From NCBI GenBank assembly GCA_014382715.1, contig JACNJD010000277.1, forward strand, positions 1-34,665: 34,665 nt of DNA, in the 5' to 3' direction. The position numbers and the translations under genes were made by a program. The notes under the pieces were generated by a model. It saw only the letters and a list, made by a program, of their open reading frames with translations. It did not search any database and was not told the origin of the DNA. Below, in pieces: positions 8,256 to 17,851 of this stretch. How positions within the stretch are numbered: the first letter of the stretch is position 1; the number at the start of each line of letters is the position of its first letter. The DNA is from Candidatus Desulfacyla euxinica (GTDB taxonomy: Bacteria; Desulfobacterota; DSM-4660; Desulfatiglandales; Desulfatiglandaceae).

Positions 8256-11200
8256 CTATTCGTAGGTCAGATTTTTGCTGATTTTCAGTTTACGGATCTT
8301 GGCGTAGAGTGTTGTGGGCTTGAGGTCCAGCAATTCAGCCGCACCCCCCTTTCCACTGACGCGCCACTGGCAGCGGCCCAGGGCTTTCAGGATATAATCC
8401 CGTTCCATCTCTTTGAGTGAGCGCAAAATCCCGGCATGGGTTTCCCTGCCGCCATCAGGGCTCAACTCTGGGATCCTGAGAAATTCCCCGTCGGACAAAA
8501 TGGCGGCCCGCTCCACGATATGTTCCAGCTCTCGGACATTTCCCGGCCATGAATAGGCTTTCAGACGGGCCAAATCGCCTCTGGAGACGCCCTTGATTGA
8601 TTTTCCCACCCGGGTATTGTTCAGATTCAGGAAATGGGTCGTTAGAATGGGGATGTCCTCTTTTCGCTCTCGAAGGGAAGGCACATGAATGGGGAATACT
8701 TTCAATCGATAAAAGAGATCCGCCCGGAATTTCCCTTTTTTCACTAAGGATGCCAGATCCTGGTTGGTAGCGGCAATCAACCTGAAATCCGAATGGATGG
8801 TCCGGTCTCCGCCCACACGCTCAAATTCCTTTTCCTGCAACGCCCTTAAGATCCGGATTTGAATGTCTAACGACAGGGTATCCACATCATCGAGAAAAAG
8901 GGTCCCGCGATCCGCCAGTTCAAAACGCCCGCGGTGTTTCCTGAGGGCTCCCGTAAAGGCGCCTTTCTCGTGGCCGAAAAGTTCACTGGCAATCACGCCC
9001 TGCTCGAGGGAAGATGTATTGACCGGGATGAACGGCCCCCCGTTTCGCCGGCTGAGTCTATGGACGGCCCGCGCCACCAGTTCCTTTCCAACCCCTGTTT
9101 CTCCGGTGATTATAACGGTGGCGTCCGTGGGGCTCACCCGGTCAATCTGTTCCAGAATTCGCCGAATCGGTTGCGAGTTTCCTAAGATTTGCCGATGGTG
9201 AGGGAAAGACTCCATCTCCGTTCGATAAAACTGTGTTTCGTCCTCCAGGCGATCCTTCAGACGCGCGATCTCCTCATAAGCGCGCGCATTGTCTAAGGCT
9301 ATGGCCAGTTGGTTGTTGATCACGCGAAGCAGGGAAAGACTTCTCTTTGGGGGGGACAGACCCACCAAGGCATTATCTAAGTAGATGATTCCCGAAAGCC
9401 GGTCCTCCAGAATCACCGGGCTGCACAGTGCCCAACCTTCATCCGGTCTGGAAAGATCCCCGGTCGTCTTGTTTCCGCCTTCGAGGATGATCTCTGTCTT
9501 CTCCCGTGCTACATGATGAAGCATCCGGCGAGCGGATTGAAAACCGGTTGAGCTGATGGTGGAGCGGTCCAGATTCCGGCTGGCCACCAGCTCGAAGCCA
9601 TCTTCAGGGCCGGGGAGAAAAAATCCGCCTCTTCCGGCCAGGGTGAGTCTCATGAGCAGATTGATGATGCGCTCCAGCAGCCGTTTGCGATCTCGAACCG
9701 TGCCGATCACATTGCTCACCTCCACCAGCGTGTTGATCAACACGTCTTCCTCCGCATCATCTAAGTAGGGACGAAGTTCGTCGGGAAAGAGGTTTTCATT
9801 GACCCCTGAAACCACATCCCAGGCTTCCCCGAGCAGTTCCCTGGCAGGTTTGTCCTTTCCCGACTCTAAGTGCTGCCGGGCGAGGAGCATCTGGGTCCTG
9901 GCCAGCTCGATACGGGCCCCGGCACGGGTCAGTAACTCCCGGCTCCGCTCCAGGTGAAACAAAACCTCCTCACGATGCCCGCCTCTTGATGCGAGCCGCT
10001 GGGCCTGGTAGCGAAGACCGACGCCCTGCATATAAACATCTGGCCAATCACGGATACGCTTGATCTCCGAATCATAATTCATCTCCGGATGGATCATACC
10101 CGCGTGTTCCAGGGCATCCATGTATTCAAAATTCCACGGACCTCGATGGTGGTACCACCCGACTTTTTTGGCCTTTTCATGGGCCTTTTTCTGGTACTCA
10201 AAACACCCCTGCAGGTCACCCCGAGCGTAAAGAACATAGGCCTTGGAAGCATACCCCCCCCAGAGGGTGTAGTTACCTAACTCGGCTTCCGGGTGGGAAA
10301 AAATATCGTTCAAATGCTTTTCCGCCTCATCAATGCGGCGAGCCTCAAGGTATGTCAGGACACTCATGAGATCCGTGTAAACCTTGATCTGGGTCAGGTG
10401 GAGTCTCGTGGCCCGGTTACGAACAGCTTCGAGGAGGCCGATCCCTCGGGCAGTTTGCCCGCAGATACCGTAACACCACCCCAGGGTGGCACAGGCGCGC
10501 AGGGTCGCCTGGTCCGAGGGCAACTCCTCGAGGTCTCCTATAGCCTCTTCATATCGCGAAACAGCATCCTTCACCAACCCCTGCCAGAAGAGAAAATCAG
10601 TGGTGAAAAAAGCCGCCTGTTTGCGCAGGTCATCCCGCGGAAGTTGTTCTGCCAGGCCCCATGCCTCCTCGTAAAGACGGCCGGCATGGGCATAATCCCC
10701 CTCAATTTTGACCACCTGGGCCAGTCGCAGATCCACCTGGCAGAGTCGCTCCTGATCGTTTTGCGCCATGCTGAACGCCCGGGCCTGATTCAGGATTTCT
10801 CTCTGCTGTTCCAATGGCTTGAGATGTCCGCTGGAAGCAATGACCCCCAAGACGGCGTCGATGTAAAGGAGTTTCTCTGCTTCTGATTTCGATTGGGTTT
10901 GCAGTGCATTCAGAATCAGCTGGAAGTAGGTTGCCGCAGCCTCTAAGGCTTCGGTATCTAAGCAATGACGGGCCGCCTTCAGAAAATCCGTCAGCCTGTC
11001 GGGCAGCAGACCGGTCAACTGGTGAATATGGGTAATGAAGAGACTTTTTCGTTGCTGATCATCAAGGGTTTGATCAATATAAGAAACGAGCCCGGACGTC
11101 AGAGATGCTACGGTTTTTTCAGGGGATTCGTGAAGAATCCGTTCCGAAGCCCCAGTATCCCGAAAATAATAAAGACCCGGCCCTTCCATTTCATAGGCGC

Positions 11201-11375
11201 TCAGGACGTCTTTTCGGGTAGAACGTTCCAGAAACTGCAGCACCGTGACCGGTGAAAGACCGGATACGGCGGTCAGTGTATCTAAGGAAACGGGTGGTGG
11301 CAGCAGGGCCGCCAGGATCAGCAGTTCCTGTTCCGGAGAGAGGGAGCGAAGGGAAGCTTCCAAATGGTCTGCCAT
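8256..11375 (-). CDS. Sigma-54-dependent transcriptional activator with N-terminal winged-helix/TPR-like region, GAF, AAA+ and Fis-type HTH
   Basis: ITGETGVGKELVARAVH, ELFGHEKGAFTGAL, RGTLFLDDVD, LKVFPIHVPSLRERKEDIP, WPGNVRELEH, C-terminal HTH; GAF at ~570-720; TPR-like helices at ~130-540. Confidence 0.93.
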   Translation of the reverse strand: MADHLEASLRSLSPEQELLILAALLPPPVSLDTLTAVSGLSPVTVLQFLERSTRKDVLSAYEMEGPGLYYFRDTGASERILHESPEKTVASLTSGLVSYIDQTLDDQQRKSLFITHIHQLTGLLPDRLTDFLKAARHCLDTEALEAAATYFQLILNALQTQSKSEAEKLLYIDAVLGVIASSGHLKPLEQQREILNQARAFSMAQNDQERLCQVDLRLAQVVKIEGDYAHAGRLYEEAWGLAEQLPRDDLRKQAAFFTTDFLFWQGLVKDAVSRYEEAIGDLEELPSDQATLRACATLGWCYGICGQTARGIGLLEAVRNRATRLHLTQIKVYTDLMSVLTYLEARRIDEAEKHLNDIFSHPEAELGNYTLWGGYASKAYVLYARGDLQGCFEYQKKAHEKAKKVGWYHHRGPWNFEYMDALEHAGMIHPEMNYDSEIKRIRDWPDVYMQGVGLRYQAQRLASRGGHREEVLFHLERSRELLTRAGARIELARTQMLLARQHLESGKDKPARELLGEAWDVVSGVNENLFPDELRPYLDDAEEDVLINTLVEVSNVIGTVRDRKRLLERIINLLMRLTLAGRGGFFLPGPEDGFELVASRNLDRSTISSTGFQSARRMLHHVAREKTEIILEGGNKTTGDLSRPDEGWALCSPVILEDRLSGIIYLDNALVGLSPPKRSLSLLRVINNQLAIALDNARAYEEIARLKDRLEDETQFYRTEMESFPHHRQILGNSQPIRRILEQIDRVSPTDATVIITGETGVGKELVARAVHRLSRRNGGPFIPVNTSSLEQGVIASELFGHEKGAFTGALRKHRGRFELADRGTLFLDDVDTLSLDIQIRILRALQEKEFERVGGDRTIHSDFRLIAATNQDLASLVKKGKFRADLFYRLKVFPIHVPSLRERKEDIPILTTHFLNLNNTRVGKSIKGVSRGDLARLKAYSWPGNVRELEHIVERAAILSDGEFLRIPELSPDGGRETHAGILRSLKEMERDYILKALGRCQWRVSGKGGAAELLDLKPTTLYAKIRKLKISKNLTYE

Positions 11376-11396
11376 GTATCAGCTCCTTTTTATACG

Positions 11397-11411
11397 ATCA
11401 TAATATATGAT
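11397..11411. promoter_or_regulatory. Candidate activator-binding palindrome (UAS) ATCATA-ATA-TATGAT
   Basis: Perfect 6-bp inverted repeat about 92 nt upstream of the -24 element, a typical enhancer distance. Confidence 0.4.
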
Positions 11412-11502
11412 AAGTTTACCAAATATTATAACATAAAAGTCTACCGTTTGAAAACCAATCTTTTTTCACCATTGATTACAGTATGTTGGGTTTTAGCGTG
11501 GC

Positions 11503-11518
11503 TGGCACCAAAATTGCT
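11503..11518 (+). promoter_or_regulatory. Sigma-54 (-24/-12) promoter of the liv-type/methyltransferase operon
   Basis: TGGCACCAAAATTGCT matches the consensus TGGCACN5TTGCW with correct GG/GC spacing; about 60 nt upstream of ATG 11577, divergent from a sigma54 activator gene. Confidence 0.88.
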
Positions 11519-11576
11519 ATGAATACAATCGATAGGCAATGCTCAATCCAACAACCCAAAACAAGGAGGGAACACG

Positions 11577-12731
11577 ATGAAACGGATAGGATTTGTTCTG
11601 GCAATGGTGGGGGTATGTGCCGTAACCCTGTTGGGCTCGGCCCAGGCCGCGGATAAGGAACCTTATCGTATTGGGGCACTTTTTGCGGTTACGGGGCCGG
11701 CGTCCTTTCTCGGGGAACCGGAACGTAACACCGCCGAGATGGTGAAGGATATGATCAACGCCTCCGGCGGCATCAACGGCCACCCAATTGAACTGTTTGT
11801 GTATGATACAGAGGCCAATGCAACCAAAACGGTTGTTGCGGCCAAAAAACTGATCAATCGGGATCGTGTCCTGGCCATCATCGGTCCTTCCACCAGTGGT
11901 ACGTCCATGGCGGTTGTACCCATTGTCAATAAAGCTGAAGTTCCCATGATCTCCTGTGGCGCCAGCCTCAAGATCGGCGCGCCGGTGGAGAAGCGAAAAT
12001 GGGTGTTCAAGGTGGTTCCCGGGGACGACCTGGCCGTTCGCCTCATGTACGACTATATGAAAAAGCAGGGGATTAAAAAGGCCGCCATCATGAGCGTTTC
12101 CACCGGTTACGGGATCAGCGGCCGGGGCCAGCTCAATAAACTGGCGCCGGAATACGGTATCGAAATTGTGGCGGATGAGACTTACGGACCAAAAGAGTCA
12201 GACCTGACCGCCCAACTCACCAAGATTCGAGGGACCGGGGCGGATGCCATCATCAACTGGTCCATCGGTCCCCCGCAGGTTGTCGTCACCCGAAACTGGA
12301 AACAACTCGGCATTCCCATACCCCTCTACCAAAGCTACGGGTTTGGCAGCAAACGCAATATCAAACTGGCGGGGGGCGCAGCGGAAGGGGTGATCTGCCC
12401 GGTATCACGCATCGTCATCGCCAACCGGTTGCCTGACGAAGATCCCCACAGCCCGGTGGTCAAACGATACAAAGCCCTCTATGAAGAAAAATTCAAGGGA
12501 GAGGTTAGCGTGTTCGGCGGCCATGCCTGGGATGCCATGTTTCAGCTCGCCGCTGCCCTCAAGGCTGTGGGCCCCGATCGAGCCCGAATTAGGGACTACC
12601 TGGAAACCCTTCAGGGGTTTGTGGGCAACAACAGCATCTTTAACCGCTCCCCAACGGACCACGTGGGTTTAGGAAAAGACGCGTACGTGATGGTCGTGGT
12701 CAAGGATGGCGACTGGGCTATTCTTGAGTAA
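11577..12731 (+). CDS. livK: Branched-chain amino acid-type ABC transporter substrate-binding protein
   Basis: Signal peptide MKRIGFVLAMVGVCAVTLLGSAQAA; YRIGALFAVTGPASFLGEPERNTAEM, INASGGINGHPIELFVYDTEA; RBS AGGAGGG. Confidence 0.9.
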   Translation: MKRIGFVLAMVGVCAVTLLGSAQAADKEPYRIGALFAVTGPASFLGEPERNTAEMVKDMINASGGINGHPIELFVYDTEANATKTVVAAKKLINRDRVLAIIGPSTSGTSMAVVPIVNKAEVPMISCGASLKIGAPVEKRKWVFKVVPGDDLAVRLMYDYMKKQGIKKAAIMSVSTGYGISGRGQLNKLAPEYGIEIVADETYGPKESDLTAQLTKIRGTGADAIINWSIGPPQVVVTRNWKQLGIPIPLYQSYGFGSKRNIKLAGGAAEGVICPVSRIVIANRLPDEDPHSPVVKRYKALYEEKFKGEVSVFGGHAWDAMFQLAAALKAVGPDRARIRDYLETLQGFVGNNSIFNRSPTDHVGLGKDAYVMVVVKDGDWAILE

Positions 12732-12808
12732 TCTGTGAGTGCCCTGTTTTTGTCGGCCCGCTTTTCCCTTTGCCCCGGCAAAACCAGGGCCCATTAAAGG
12801 ACGCCCCA

Positions 12809-13702
12809 ATGGATTCCATCAGTCTTGGCAGTCAGGTTGTCCAGTATATCTTTACAGGCCTCACCGTGGGCGCCATCTATGCCTTAGTGGCGCTGGGTTT
12901 CAACATTATCTACAACGTGACCGAAGTCATTAACTTCGCCCAGGGGGAATTCGTGGTCTGGGGTGGATTGATCCTGGCCGTGCTGGCGGAATCTCTGGGG
13001 ATACCGCTCTTCTTCAGCTTTTTTATATCCGTGGGGCTTGTGTCGCTGGTGGGGACGGTTATCTACTGGACCGGCATTCGTCCCTTGCGGCAACCCACTA
13101 TCCTGACCATGATCATGGCCACGATTGCCATATCCATCATACTGAAGGGCCTGGCCATGTTTATATGGGGAAAGGACCCTTATGCGGTCCAGCCTTTTGT
13201 AGAGGCCCCGCCGGTCACCCTATGGGGGGCCTACATCCAGGCCCAGACCTTCTGGGTCCTCGGCATATCCGTTGCCCTGGTGGTGGCACTTACCCTGTTT
13301 TACCAGCACACCCTGACGGGAAAAGCCATGCGTGCCTGCGCGGACAACCCCGGCGCGGCGGGCCTGGTGGGGATCAGCTCCGGCAGGATGATCCTCTTTT
13401 CATTTGCGCTGAGCGCGGCCCTGGGAGCGGTGGGCGGGGCCATCATCACGCCCATCACCCTCATGGAGTATGATCGGGGCGCCATGCTGGCGTTAAAAGG
13501 TTTCGGGGCGGCCATCCTGGGGGGACTTGGAAACTTCTACGGTGCCGTTGCGGCCGGATTCCTGTTAGGGCTGCTGGAATCCTTTGCCACCGGTTTTATT
13601 TCATCCTCTTATAAGGATGCGATTGCATTGATTGTGCTCCTGGGCGTCCTGTTCGCCAGGCCCCAAGGCCTGATGGGGTCCTCTTTACAGGGCGATGAAT
13701 GA
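12809..13702 (+). CDS. livH: Branched-chain amino acid-type ABC transporter permease (LivH-type)
   Basis: IFTGLTVGAIYALVALGFNIIYNVTEVINFAQGEFVVWGG; GFGAAILGGLGNFYGAVAAGFLLGLLESF. Confidence 0.9.
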   Translation: MDSISLGSQVVQYIFTGLTVGAIYALVALGFNIIYNVTEVINFAQGEFVVWGGLILAVLAESLGIPLFFSFFISVGLVSLVGTVIYWTGIRPLRQPTILTMIMATIAISIILKGLAMFIWGKDPYAVQPFVEAPPVTLWGAYIQAQTFWVLGISVALVVALTLFYQHTLTGKAMRACADNPGAAGLVGISSGRMILFSFALSAALGAVGGAIITPITLMEYDRGAMLALKGFGAAILGGLGNFYGAVAAGFLLGLLESFATGFISSSYKDAIALIVLLGVLFARPQGLMGSSLQGDE

Positions 13703-14676
13703 CAATGCCATTGCCTGAAAAAAATCAAACCGTCACTCACATTTTCCTATTTGCGCTATTTGTGGCGGTACTGCCCTGGGTGTTTGGCCTGTCAAGGGCT
13801 ACCAGCTACTACACGGATGTCATGGTGTTTGTGGCCATTCACAGTATTATCGCCGCGGGACTCTCACTGCTTCTGGGGTATGCCGGCCAGATTTCACTGG
13901 GCCAGGCTGCATTTTACGGCGTGGGGGCCTATGCATCGGGGATTTTGACCACCCGCCTGGGTCTCTCCCCATGGGTGGGGATCATGGCAGGGATGGCCCT
14001 GGCGGCCGGGCTGGCCTACGGGGTTGGACTGCCCGCACTCAGGCTTAAGGGCCATTACCTCGCCATGGCGACCTTAGGATTCGGCATGATCGTGTACATT
14101 GTTTTTAACGAATTTATCGGGCTCACCGGTGGACCATCCGGTTTTGGTGAAATTCCACCCATCCATTTTTTTGGGATGGAGATTTCATCCACCCTCGGTT
14201 TCTATTACCTGGTCTGGACCTTTGCCCTGGTGGTCCTCTGGATTTCCTTGAATATCGTCCACTCAAGACCGGGCCGCGCCCTTAGGGCAATTCACGACAG
14301 CGAAAAAGCAGCAGCAGGAGTGGGGATCGATATCACCCGGGCCAAGGTGCAGATATTTGTGGTGAGCGGCGTTTTTGGTGCCTTGGCAGGCAGTCTTTAT
14401 GCCCATTTCGTCACATTCATCAACCCGCCCCCCTTCGACATCTTTTTTTCCATCAAGGTCTTGATGATGGTGGTGATCGGAGGTATCGGCAGTATCTGGG
14501 GCGCCTATCTCGGGGCCGCACTTCTGACGTTTCTCCCTGAGTGGCTGGCGTTTCTCGAAGATTTTGATGTGTTGGCATACGGCATCATCCTGCTGGCCAT
14601 TGTCATGTTTTCCCCCGATGGCCTGGTGGGTCTGGGGTCGCGGGTGATGGGACGAATCCGAAACATAAAATACTGA
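13699..14676 (+). CDS. livM: Branched-chain amino acid-type ABC transporter permease (LivM-type)
   Basis: AAGLSLLLGYAGQISLGQAAFYGVGAYA; LMMVVIGGIGSIWGAYLGA; ATGA overlap with the previous gene. Confidence 0.9.
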   Translation: MTMPLPEKNQTVTHIFLFALFVAVLPWVFGLSRATSYYTDVMVFVAIHSIIAAGLSLLLGYAGQISLGQAAFYGVGAYASGILTTRLGLSPWVGIMAGMALAAGLAYGVGLPALRLKGHYLAMATLGFGMIVYIVFNEFIGLTGGPSGFGEIPPIHFFGMEISSTLGFYYLVWTFALVVLWISLNIVHSRPGRALRAIHDSEKAAAGVGIDITRAKVQIFVVSGVFGALAGSLYAHFVTFINPPPFDIFFSIKVLMMVVIGGIGSIWGAYLGAALLTFLPEWLAFLEDFDVLAYGIILLAIVMFSPDGLVGLGSRVMGRIRNIKY

Positions 14677-14685
14677 GGACGTTAA

Positions 14686-15459
14686 ATGGCGGCCCTGCTC
14701 CAAATCAAAAATCTCAACAAACGCTTTTCCGGGGTTCAAGCCATATTCGACCTCTCTTTTGAGGTGACCCAGGGGACTATTACATCCATTATCGGTCCCA
14801 ACGGCGCCGGAAAGACAACCCTCATCAACATGATTTCCGGTTTTTTCCGCCCGTCCGATGGCGATATCCTGTTTAACGGTGAACCCTTGAGCGGCCTGAA
14901 AGCCCACCAGGTGGCCACCAGAGGTATTGCCAGAACATTCCAGACGGTCGAGCTGTTCGGCAGGATGACCGTCCTGGAAAATGTCATGCTCGGGTGCCAC
15001 CTGAAAAGCCGCAAAGGATTGGTCAGCTCTGCCTTTCGCCTGCCCGGGGTCTTGCGGGAAGAGGCTGATATAAAAACCCGTTCCCTCTCCTTGATCGAAA
15101 CGGTGGGTATCGCCGAATATGCCTCCATGAAAGCGGCCAATCTGCCCTTGGGGGAACAGAAACTTCTGGAGGTGGCACGAGCCCTGGCCGGCGAACCGCG
15201 GCTCCTGCTCTTAGATGAACCGGCGGCCGGGTTAAATGAAGTGGAAACGCAAAAAGCAGCGGAAATGATCATGGGCCTTGGTGAAAGGGGCGTTACCGTG
15301 ATCCTGGTGGAACATGACATGAAGATAGTCATGTCCATCTCCGAGAAAATCCTGGTTCTGAATCACGGGGCCAAAATCGCCGAGGGTCCACCGGCATCCA
15401 TTCGAAGAGACCCCGGTGTAATCAAGGCATATCTGGGCGATGAAGAGTCCTATTCTTGA
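14686..15459 (+). CDS. livG: ABC transporter ATP-binding protein (LivG-type)
   Basis: IIGPNGAGKTTLINMISGFFRP, GIARTFQTVELF, LLLLDEPAAGLN, VILVEHDMKIVM. Confidence 0.92.
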   Translation: MAALLQIKNLNKRFSGVQAIFDLSFEVTQGTITSIIGPNGAGKTTLINMISGFFRPSDGDILFNGEPLSGLKAHQVATRGIARTFQTVELFGRMTVLENVMLGCHLKSRKGLVSSAFRLPGVLREEADIKTRSLSLIETVGIAEYASMKAANLPLGEQKLLEVARALAGEPRLLLLDEPAAGLNEVETQKAAEMIMGLGERGVTVILVEHDMKIVMSISEKILVLNHGAKIAEGPPASIRRDPGVIKAYLGDEESYS

Positions 15460-16168
15460 AGCGGAAAATATCCAGGTCTTTTACGGGGCCGTTCGCGCCT
15501 TGAAGCACGTGTCTTTTCACGTGGATCAAGGCCGAATCATATCCGTCATCGGGGCCAACGGCGCCGGAAAATCCACCCTGCTCAAGGCGGTGGCGGGCGT
15601 TGTGCCGCCGGCAGAAGGACATATCCGATTTGAAGGGCAATCTATTAAAGGGCTTTCCGCCACCGCTATTGTCAAAAAGGGGGTCTCCTTGGTTCCCGAA
15701 GGTCGGCAGTTGTTTACCAGTCTCAGTGTCGTGGATAATCTGACCCTGGGCGCCTACCTTCATTACCGACGAAAGGGCCGTGAGGAAATCGCATCCCACC
15801 TGGGGGAGATGTATACGCTCTTTCCAATCTTGAAACAACGTGCCGCGCAGATCGCAGGCACGCTTTCCGGGGGGGAACAGCAGATGGTTTCCATCGGCAG
15901 GGCCCTGATGTCTCAACCGAAACTGCTCATGTTAGATGAACCTTCCATGGGGCTGGCGCCTCTCGTCATTGCTGAAATCATGCAGACCATTGTGCGGCTC
16001 AACAGGGAAGGGACCTCCGTTGCCCTGGTGGAGCAAAACGCCAGGGCCGCACTCCGTATCAGCCGGTATGCGTATGTTCTGGAAAACGGCCGGGTGGTTC
16101 GAGAGGGTAAATCGGGCGAGCTTTTAACTGATCCGGCCATTATCGGGGATTATCTCGGCGAAGCGTAG
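15440..16168 (+). CDS. livF: ABC transporter ATP-binding protein (LivF-type)
   Basis: VIGANGAGKSTLLKAVAGVV, LVPEGRQLFTSLSVVDNLTLGAY, LSGGEQQMVSIGRALMSQPKLLMLDEPSMGLAP; 20-nt overlap with livG. Confidence 0.92.
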   Translation: MKSPILEAENIQVFYGAVRALKHVSFHVDQGRIISVIGANGAGKSTLLKAVAGVVPPAEGHIRFEGQSIKGLSATAIVKKGVSLVPEGRQLFTSLSVVDNLTLGAYLHYRRKGREEIASHLGEMYTLFPILKQRAAQIAGTLSGGEQQMVSIGRALMSQPKLLMLDEPSMGLAPLVIAEIMQTIVRLNREGTSVALVEQNARAALRISRYAYVLENGRVVREGKSGELLTDPAIIGDYLGEA

Positions 16169-16239
16169 GGTAAGATGGGAATCAATACGGACAATTGTTC
16201 CGGTTTAAGCGACGTTCTGATTGAGAAGGAGAGAATAGA

Positions 16240-17832
16240 ATGATTATCATCGGCGAAAAAATAAACGGGACCCGGGAAACGGTGGGAAAAGCGATCAAAG
16301 ATCGAAACACCGAAATGATTGAAGCCCTGGCAATGGCCCAGGTTGAAGGAGGTGCAGAATATCTGGATGTAAATGCGGGCACGCACCCCCATGAAGAACC
16401 CCAGGATATGGCCTGGCTGGTGGAAACGATTCAATCGGTTACGAAAACCCGGCTTTGTCTCGACAGTACAAATCCACAGGCCCTTTTGAAAGGAATTCAA
16501 TCGGCGGAGCGTCTCCCCATGATCAACTCGGTCAGCGGCGAGCGCATACGCGTTGAAGGGGTGTTGCCTATCGCATGCGAACACGGCACGGACCTGGTGC
16601 TCCTGGCCTTGGATGACAACGGGATTCCGGAAACCACGAGTGAGCGGTTGGATATCGTGGGCCGATTAGTGTCCATGGCGCGGGAAGGCGGATTAAGGGA
16701 TGATCAGCTCTTTGTGGATCCCCTTATCACCACCATTGCCACCCAGGCGGACAGCGGCGGTATCGCCATCGAAACCATTCGCGAGATCAGGGCGCAGTTT
16801 CCGCAGGTTCATATCATCTGCGGTCTCAGCAATATCTCCTTTGGCCAACCCTCACGCACACTCATCAACCAGGCATTTGCCGCCCTCGCCATTGAAGCGG
16901 GGCTGGACAGCGCTATTATGGATCCCGCGGATCAAGGACTTCGAAACATCATCTACAGCACGGAACTGGTACTCGGCGCGGACCCGGACTGCCTGCGGTA
17001 TAACCAGGCCCATCGGTCAGGGGTTATCGGCGCTCCGAGGGGATTGCCGGACGCGGATGTGGATGCCATATCCGACGCTTTTGACCGTCTAAAAAACGCA
17101 TTGTCACGGGCGGACCTGGTCTTCAGTCCGAAAGCGACGGCTTTGCCTGCGGCCGACCCCATCGGCTTGCCGGAAAAAAAGGGGGTAACTGACCCTGAAG
17201 CGAACCATCAGCCAATCGAGGAGCTGGTTTCGTCCCTGGTGGAAATGAAGAGAGACAGGGTGCTCGAACTCACCGAAAGCCTGATTAAGAGCCAAACCGA
17301 TCCTCTGGAAATTCTCGGTGCTTCAAGACGGGCCATGGGCGAGGTAGGCCGTTTGTTTGAAGAGGAGGCCTATTTCATTCCCGAATTGATCCTGGCGGGA
17401 AAAATGCTGAAGGATATTGCCGAACGGGTGAAACCCCATTTGACGGCAGACGTGAAGAGTGAAAAAAAGGGCCGCGTGCTGATCGGGACGGTTGCCGGGG
17501 ATATTCACGATATCGGTAAAGATATTGTGGTGACCATGCTGGACGTGAATGGCTATGAGGTGCTGGATTTGGGCGTGGATGTGCCTGTAGAACGCTTTGT
17601 GGAAGCGACCCGAACATTTAAACCCCTGGTGGTGGGACTCAGCGGGTTTCTGACGCTGGTTTACGACCCCATGAAGGAGACGATTCAGGCGATCAGGGAT
17701 GAGAACCCCGGAGAAATCAGATTCATGATCGGCGGTGGTCAAATTGATGAACAGGTGATGGCCTATACCGGCGCAGACGGTTACGGGAGTGACGCCATTG
17801 AAGCGGTCAAGCTCTGCGAGAAATGGATTTAA
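16240..17832 (+). CDS. Pterin-binding methyltransferase domain fused to corrinoid (cobalamin)-binding protein domains
   Basis: N-terminus MIIIGEKINGTRETVGKAI...EYLDVNAGTHP...ICGLSNISFG (MeTr/MetH pterin-binding type); C-terminus VLIGTVAGDIHDIGKDIVVTMLDVNGYEVLDLGVDVP, with the DxHxxG cobalamin motif. Confidence 0.88.
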   Translation: MIIIGEKINGTRETVGKAIKDRNTEMIEALAMAQVEGGAEYLDVNAGTHPHEEPQDMAWLVETIQSVTKTRLCLDSTNPQALLKGIQSAERLPMINSVSGERIRVEGVLPIACEHGTDLVLLALDDNGIPETTSERLDIVGRLVSMAREGGLRDDQLFVDPLITTIATQADSGGIAIETIREIRAQFPQVHIICGLSNISFGQPSRTLINQAFAALAIEAGLDSAIMDPADQGLRNIIYSTELVLGADPDCLRYNQAHRSGVIGAPRGLPDADVDAISDAFDRLKNALSRADLVFSPKATALPAADPIGLPEKKGVTDPEANHQPIEELVSSLVEMKRDRVLELTESLIKSQTDPLEILGASRRAMGEVGRLFEEEAYFIPELILAGKMLKDIAERVKPHLTADVKSEKKGRVLIGTVAGDIHDIGKDIVVTMLDVNGYEVLDLGVDVPVERFVEATRTFKPLVVGLSGFLTLVYDPMKETIQAIRDENPGEIRFMIGGGQIDEQVMAYTGADGYGSDAIEAVKLCEKWI

Positions 17833-17851
17833 GTAAGTGAGGGAATGAATT

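Noticed and set aside
10293-10886. 197-aa plus-strand ORF inside the sigma54 activator
   Set aside because: Antisense shadow of a strongly supported coding frame.
14263-15000. 245-aa minus-strand ORF across livM/livG
   Set aside because: Antisense to two clear ABC genes; composition fits a shadow ORF.
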